Below, in pieces: positions 60,702 to 64,000 of a stretch of 64,000 nucleotides of DNA (the first letter of the stretch is position 1; each line of letters opens with the position of its first letter). The stretch is from CBFHMJ01 sp965656875. Lineage in GTDB: Bacteria > Pseudomonadota > Gammaproteobacteria > Enterobacterales > Alteromonadaceae. The stretch is taken from assembly GCA_965656875.1 (NCBI GenBank), contig CBFHMJ010000002.1, forward strand, positions 344,812 to 408,811. The letters are read 5' to 3'. Below the pieces are notes generated by a model. That model was given only the letters and a program-made list of their open reading frames with translations, did no database searches and was not told the origin of the DNA. The position numbers were made by a program, and so were the translations under genes.

Positions 60702-61715
60702 TTATTCGCGGCGGATCGATGACGAGCGCCGGATTCGTCGAGCTAACGGCCTTTCAAATGCGATATAAAAGAGCCAGGCCAGACTAATGCTACTCACTAA
60801 AAACAACACCAATGTTACTTCATCAGGCAAATCAAACGTCTGTAAGTACACAATGACGGGCATGTGCAATAAATACAACGAGTAAGAAATTTTACCGATG
60901 AAATCACCGACCCGATTATTGAGTAATTTATTGTCATCAGGCACCAAAAAAACCACCGCAAAGAATACGGTAGCCATTACCACTAATACCTCATAACTCA
61001 GCCACATACGACGTTTCGCGTAAGACGTGACCGGCGAAAACTCTGGATAGAGCAACGGAATCAGCAGCAAGGTCAGTAAAAATGCGTTTTTTCTCAAATA
61101 TGAAGGAATGGTCAACAAAGGATAGCAAGCACCCAATGCGACACCGACCATAAAATAAGGCAAGCTACGAAACAGATGAATATCGTAGGGCAATCCCATG
61201 AATTCACCATGAGGCCGAGGAAAATTGCAGAGAAATAATGATATAAGCACAGCTACAGTAATGACATACACGTAACCAGGCCAGCGTGATCCAATCATCC
61301 ATAACGGAATGAACAACAGATAAAAATGAATCTCTGGCGCGATGGTCCACAATACATCCTCACCATCGAGCAACAATAAATGTGCGATCAGACGAGAACT
61401 GCCGTTAATATCAAATAACCCGCCAGAACCATACGTGGCTGTTGCAAACGATGCCAGCACCACCAATAAATACAGCGGTAATACCCGCCCTGCGCGGGCT
61501 AGTATATAACCTCGAACCGCATCAGCACTGAATGGTTTGGTCAGGTACAGATATCCCATCAAAAAACCGCTCAGCAGAAAAAATAACATCACGCCATATT
61601 GCCCGGCAGGCCCGCCTAATCGAACATCCAGCCAGCCGGTGACATCGCTGAAATGTGTCAGCAAAACAATCAATGCTGCCAGCCCTCGCAAGGAATTCAG
61701 CTTTTTAATTTCCAT
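60702..61715 (-). CDS. acyltransferase family 3 membrane protein (OafA-like)
   Basis: The 337-residue protein has about ten membrane spans and the family's N-terminal active-site pattern (LNSLRGLAALIVLLTHF, with the conserved Arg and His). Such proteins add acetyl or other acyl groups to surface sugars or lipids. No glycosyltransferase or polysaccharide cluster adjoins it, so the target is unknown. The start codon at 61715 is preceded by a weak site. It is on its own. Confidence 0.87.
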   Translation of the reverse strand: MEIKKLNSLRGLAALIVLLTHFSDVTGWLDVRLGGPAGQYGVMLFFLLSGFLMGYLYLTKPFSADAVRGYILARAGRVLPLYLLVVLASFATATYGSGGLFDINGSSRLIAHLLLLDGEDVLWTIAPEIHFYLLFIPLWMIGSRWPGYVYVITVAVLISLFLCNFPRPHGEFMGLPYDIHLFRSLPYFMVGVALGACYPLLTIPSYLRKNAFLLTLLLIPLLYPEFSPVTSYAKRRMWLSYEVLVVMATVFFAVVFLVPDDNKLLNNRVGDFIGKISYSLYLLHMPVIVYLQTFDLPDEVTLVLFLVSSISLAWLFYIAFERPLARRIRRSSSIRRE

Positions 61716-61758
61716 GGTACTGCTCTTGTATTACTGTAAAAATTGCGATTAACGGAAC

Positions 61759-62352
61759 TTAGCGTCTTTCAGGAGGCTGGGGTGGTGTTGCATAAAACGT
61801 GTCGAGCATTTCATTTGCCTGTTCAGATGAAATTTGTTTATAGCGTTTCTGCTCGTCAATCTTTTGGTTAAACGCTTTATCAATATCCGCTAATACCATA
61901 CTTTTATTAGCTATTTGTTGCTTTAATGCCAGGATTTTTTCTTCTGCTTCTTCTTCATTAAGCGTCATAGACTGCTCAATTTTAGCGATTTCATCCTTTA
62001 ATGCCTGAATTTCTTCATTAATAGCATCCTTAGCCATTTTCATTTTTCGGTAATCATTCGGAAGCTCGCCAACTCGCTTGTCATAATCCTTTTTGGCAAC
62101 TTCATACTCTCTGACACGTTGAGCATAAGGTTTATTCTTTACACCAATATCACTCCCTTGCAGCTGTAGTGCTTCAACGGACAAAGTGACACTGGTGTTG
62201 TTTTTTTCAATAACATCTGACGAAGTTTCTTTAGAAGCCTCTTGCGGAAAATTACTCCCCGTTTTTTCTGCTTCCTGACTTAAATCGGGGGTGTTATCAG
62301 CACGTTTATTCAGGCTGGTCTGTTCTGGCCGTTGAATGTTATTCACTCTCAT
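61759..62352 (-). CDS. hypothetical coiled-coil protein
   Basis: The 197-residue protein has a polar N-terminal region (1-75, rich in Ser, Thr, Asn and Glu) and a long helical coiled coil at about 85-180 with heptad-like spacing (YRKMKMAKDAINEEIQALKDEIAKIEQ). There is no signal peptide or membrane span. The proline-rich tail ends PPQPPERR. I recognise no family. It lies 44 bases from the acyltransferase start on the same strand and may share its transcript. Confidence 0.65.
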   Translation of the reverse strand: MRVNNIQRPEQTSLNKRADNTPDLSQEAEKTGSNFPQEASKETSSDVIEKNNTSVTLSVEALQLQGSDIGVKNKPYAQRVREYEVAKKDYDKRVGELPNDYRKMKMAKDAINEEIQALKDEIAKIEQSMTLNEEEAEEKILALKQQIANKSMVLADIDKAFNQKIDEQKRYKQISSEQANEMLDTFYATPPQPPERR

Positions 62353-62571
62353 CAGTAACGTCCTTTCTGATAGTTAAAGAAATCACTGATACTCTATTTT
62401 ATTTAACGGCCGATTAAAATAGTAAATAAAAGCAGCTATTTACCTGTGTTTGATAATCACACTAAATACTCGCTGTTTTACTATTATGGTCAGAATTCCC
62501 CGATGGTAAGACTAAAGCGTTGGCCTTTTCCTCAACGCATAAACTCAAAGAAAAAGAAAACGCAGCAATGC

Positions 62572-63465
62572 TCAATAACTCACGCCTGTTACCTCTTCAC
62601 TGAATTGCCACAGTTTTAATGCCAGTGCCTGATCAAGGGCAAGTCCCTTGAGATTCTGTTTTTTAGGTGAGCCCCAGATTCCAAATCTTGGCCCATAGAA
62701 ATCACACTTATCGACTGAACGCTCGGTAGCTGCAAATAACTGCGGCGCAACCCCTTTTGATACTGGCGTTGCCAGACATTTCGACAATCTCCCACCGATT
62801 CCAATTGTTTGCTGCCGTTCTGTCGCTGTAAGCCCAGGATGAGCGGCAACCGACAAACTGGTAGCTCCCGCCCGGTCAAATTTTGTTTGCAGAACCCGCA
62901 TAAATAACAGGTTTGCCAGCTTACTGTCGCCATATGCCTTAACTCGGGAGTATGGCCGTTGATGCCAGTTGATATCGTCAAAATCAATCACACCTGCGCG
63001 ATAGCCTCCGCTGGACAAGGTAACAACTCTCGAATGAGCGGTAGCAGTAAGCAAGGAGAATAAATGCCCTGTTAATGCAAAATGACCGAAGTGATTCGTC
63101 GCCATATGCATTTCACGACCATCAGGTGTGCGAGTAAGCGAAGCCAGATTAACGACACCCGCATTATTAATCAGCCCATGTAACGCATCAAACTGCGCTA
63201 AAACAGCGTCAGCACACTGCTTGATACTGTGTTGCTCGGTTAAATCTAACTGAACGGAAGTAACTGCTTCTCGCCCCAGCGAACGGTTTAACGCCTCAGC
63301 CAGTTGCTTTCCTTTTTCAGCATTTCGGCTGGTTAACACAACATTGGCTCCCGTATTAGCCAACACCGCGACGCTTTTATAGCCCAACCCAGCGTTGCCC
63401 CCCGTTACTACAAAATTTTTCCCGGTTAAATCCGAAATATCATCCAATGTCCAATGTTTGTTCAT
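62572..63465 (-). CDS. short-chain dehydrogenase/reductase
   Basis: The 297-residue SDR has the nucleotide-binding motif VTGGNAGLGYKS near residue 20, the NNAGV segment, the catalytic Ser in TLSSGGY and the YGDSK (Tyr-x-x-x-Lys) pair. Its length and sequence resemble retinol-dehydrogenase-like or light-dependent-reductase-like SDRs, which reduce or oxidise a wide range of carbonyls with NADP(H). It is divergent from a MerR-family gene that probably controls it. The substrate is not predictable. Confidence 0.88.
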   Translation of the reverse strand: MNKHWTLDDISDLTGKNFVVTGGNAGLGYKSVAVLANTGANVVLTSRNAEKGKQLAEALNRSLGREAVTSVQLDLTEQHSIKQCADAVLAQFDALHGLINNAGVVNLASLTRTPDGREMHMATNHFGHFALTGHLFSLLTATAHSRVVTLSSGGYRAGVIDFDDINWHQRPYSRVKAYGDSKLANLLFMRVLQTKFDRAGATSLSVAAHPGLTATERQQTIGIGGRLSKCLATPVSKGVAPQLFAATERSVDKCDFYGPRFGIWGSPKKQNLKGLALDQALALKLWQFSEEVTGVSY

Positions 63466-63542
63466 CTATCTAATCGTCTCATGTAGGCAAATTATCAGCC
63501 GCAGTGTAATCTGTGGGGTTTACCACCCAGTCAAGAGTTTTT

Positions 63543-63905
63543 ATGAGAATCGGTGAACTTTGTAAACGAGCAAATGTATCAAAAGAGTTGGTAAGACATT
63601 ACGAGTCGCTAGGACTTATTTATTCATCAGAGATAGCTGCTGGCACTAGAAGCTACAGGCGGTTTGAAGAAGAAACTTTAGAACGTTTGTCTTTGATTAG
63701 CGCAGGAAAAAAAATCGGATTTTCACTCAAAGAAATCAAACCATTACTTGATGCGTATTTAGGCGAAAAACTATCGAAAAAAGAAATTTTACTCATCCTC
63801 AAAGAACAGCATGAAAAATTATCAGCAAAGATTGATGAAATTAAAGAAATCCAGGAACTCATTGAATACAAAAGTAACCGTCCGGTCATCACATCTTTGA
63901 TTTAA
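63543..63905 (+). CDS. MerR-family transcriptional regulator
   Basis: The protein of about 120 residues starts with the MerR winged helix (MRIGELCKRANVSKELVRHYESLGLI, with RSYRRF) and continues into a long dimerisation helix (about 80-115). It has no cysteine pair for metal binding, so it is likely a small-molecule or redox-type member. I chose the ATG at 63543, matching the family N-terminus, over a start ten codons upstream. It is divergent from the SDR gene, and the operator is expected in the 77-base gap. Confidence 0.87.
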   Translation: MRIGELCKRANVSKELVRHYESLGLIYSSEIAAGTRSYRRFEEETLERLSLISAGKKIGFSLKEIKPLLDAYLGEKLSKKEILLILKEQHEKLSAKIDEIKEIQELIEYKSNRPVITSLI

Positions 63906-64000
63906 GCGCTTTTCACGTCACTCTGTTGTTATTCGCAATTTACAGTCGAGTATGCCAGTGAAAGATAACGCAAATTCATCCCAACGTCGTATTTTTTCGC

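Overview
The window looks like a chromosomal stretch from a free-living, probably marine, gammaproteobacterium. Supporting this are the recQ-yigI neighbourhood known from enterics, an outer-membrane phospholipase A (pldA), the AcnD/PrpF form of the methylcitrate pathway, a NorR/NnrS/Hmp nitric-oxide module, RND efflux and TonB-dependent uptake. Base composition is moderate throughout. I see no rRNA, tRNA, CRISPR array, prophage or transposase gene. A genus cannot be named from the sequence alone.

Layout. 0.4-1.3 kb: two small unknown membrane proteins. 1.4-14.4 kb: a complete reductive pyrimidine degradation locus. It contains preT and preA (dihydropyrimidine dehydrogenase), dihydropyrimidinase, two alternative N-carbamoyl-beta-alanine hydrolases (M20 and nitrilase type), an NCS1 permease, an omega-aminotransferase and mmsA, so uracil or thymine could be taken to acetyl- or propionyl-CoA. 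A RutR-like TetR gene and two RutR-type operators (7199-7214 and 14428-14443) flank the upper pathway. A separate XRE-cupin regulator sits beside the aminotransferase/mmsA half. 15.5-26.6 kb: mixed housekeeping and regulatory genes (c-di-GMP phosphodiesterase, cytochrome c, recQ, yigI, a run of small XRE-type regulators). 26.5-33.6 kb: TetR-RND efflux, a dicarboxylate symporter and pldA. 34.1-40.1 kb: gntR-prpC-acnD-prpF, lacking prpB. 40.2-41.9 kb: an ECF sigma cluster and a small secreted protein.

42.0-47.2 kb is a NorR-controlled nitric-oxide operon (small membrane protein, nnrS, hmp) with a sigma-54 promoter and a NorR double site. Its hmp gene is interrupted twice by nearly identical 284-bp inverted-repeat elements (MITE-like) in the same orientation. 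Outside the insertions the Hmp reading frame is intact. Relics of the same element occur at four more places in the window, one of them in the leader of this same operon.

47.3-60.6 kb holds a FecI/FecR/TonB-receptor signalling set. It is followed by an exported DUF1800 protein with an unusual acidic Cys/Pro 13-residue repeat, a Tat-exported DUF1501 protein, an esterase-fold/TPR protein that has lost its catalytic serine, a CadC-like membrane regulator with a TolB-type propeller, and an exo/endonuclease/phosphatase-fold lipoprotein. This is the most likely place for an undescribed envelope system. 60.7-63.9 kb: an acyltransferase, a coiled-coil protein, and a divergent SDR/MerR pair.
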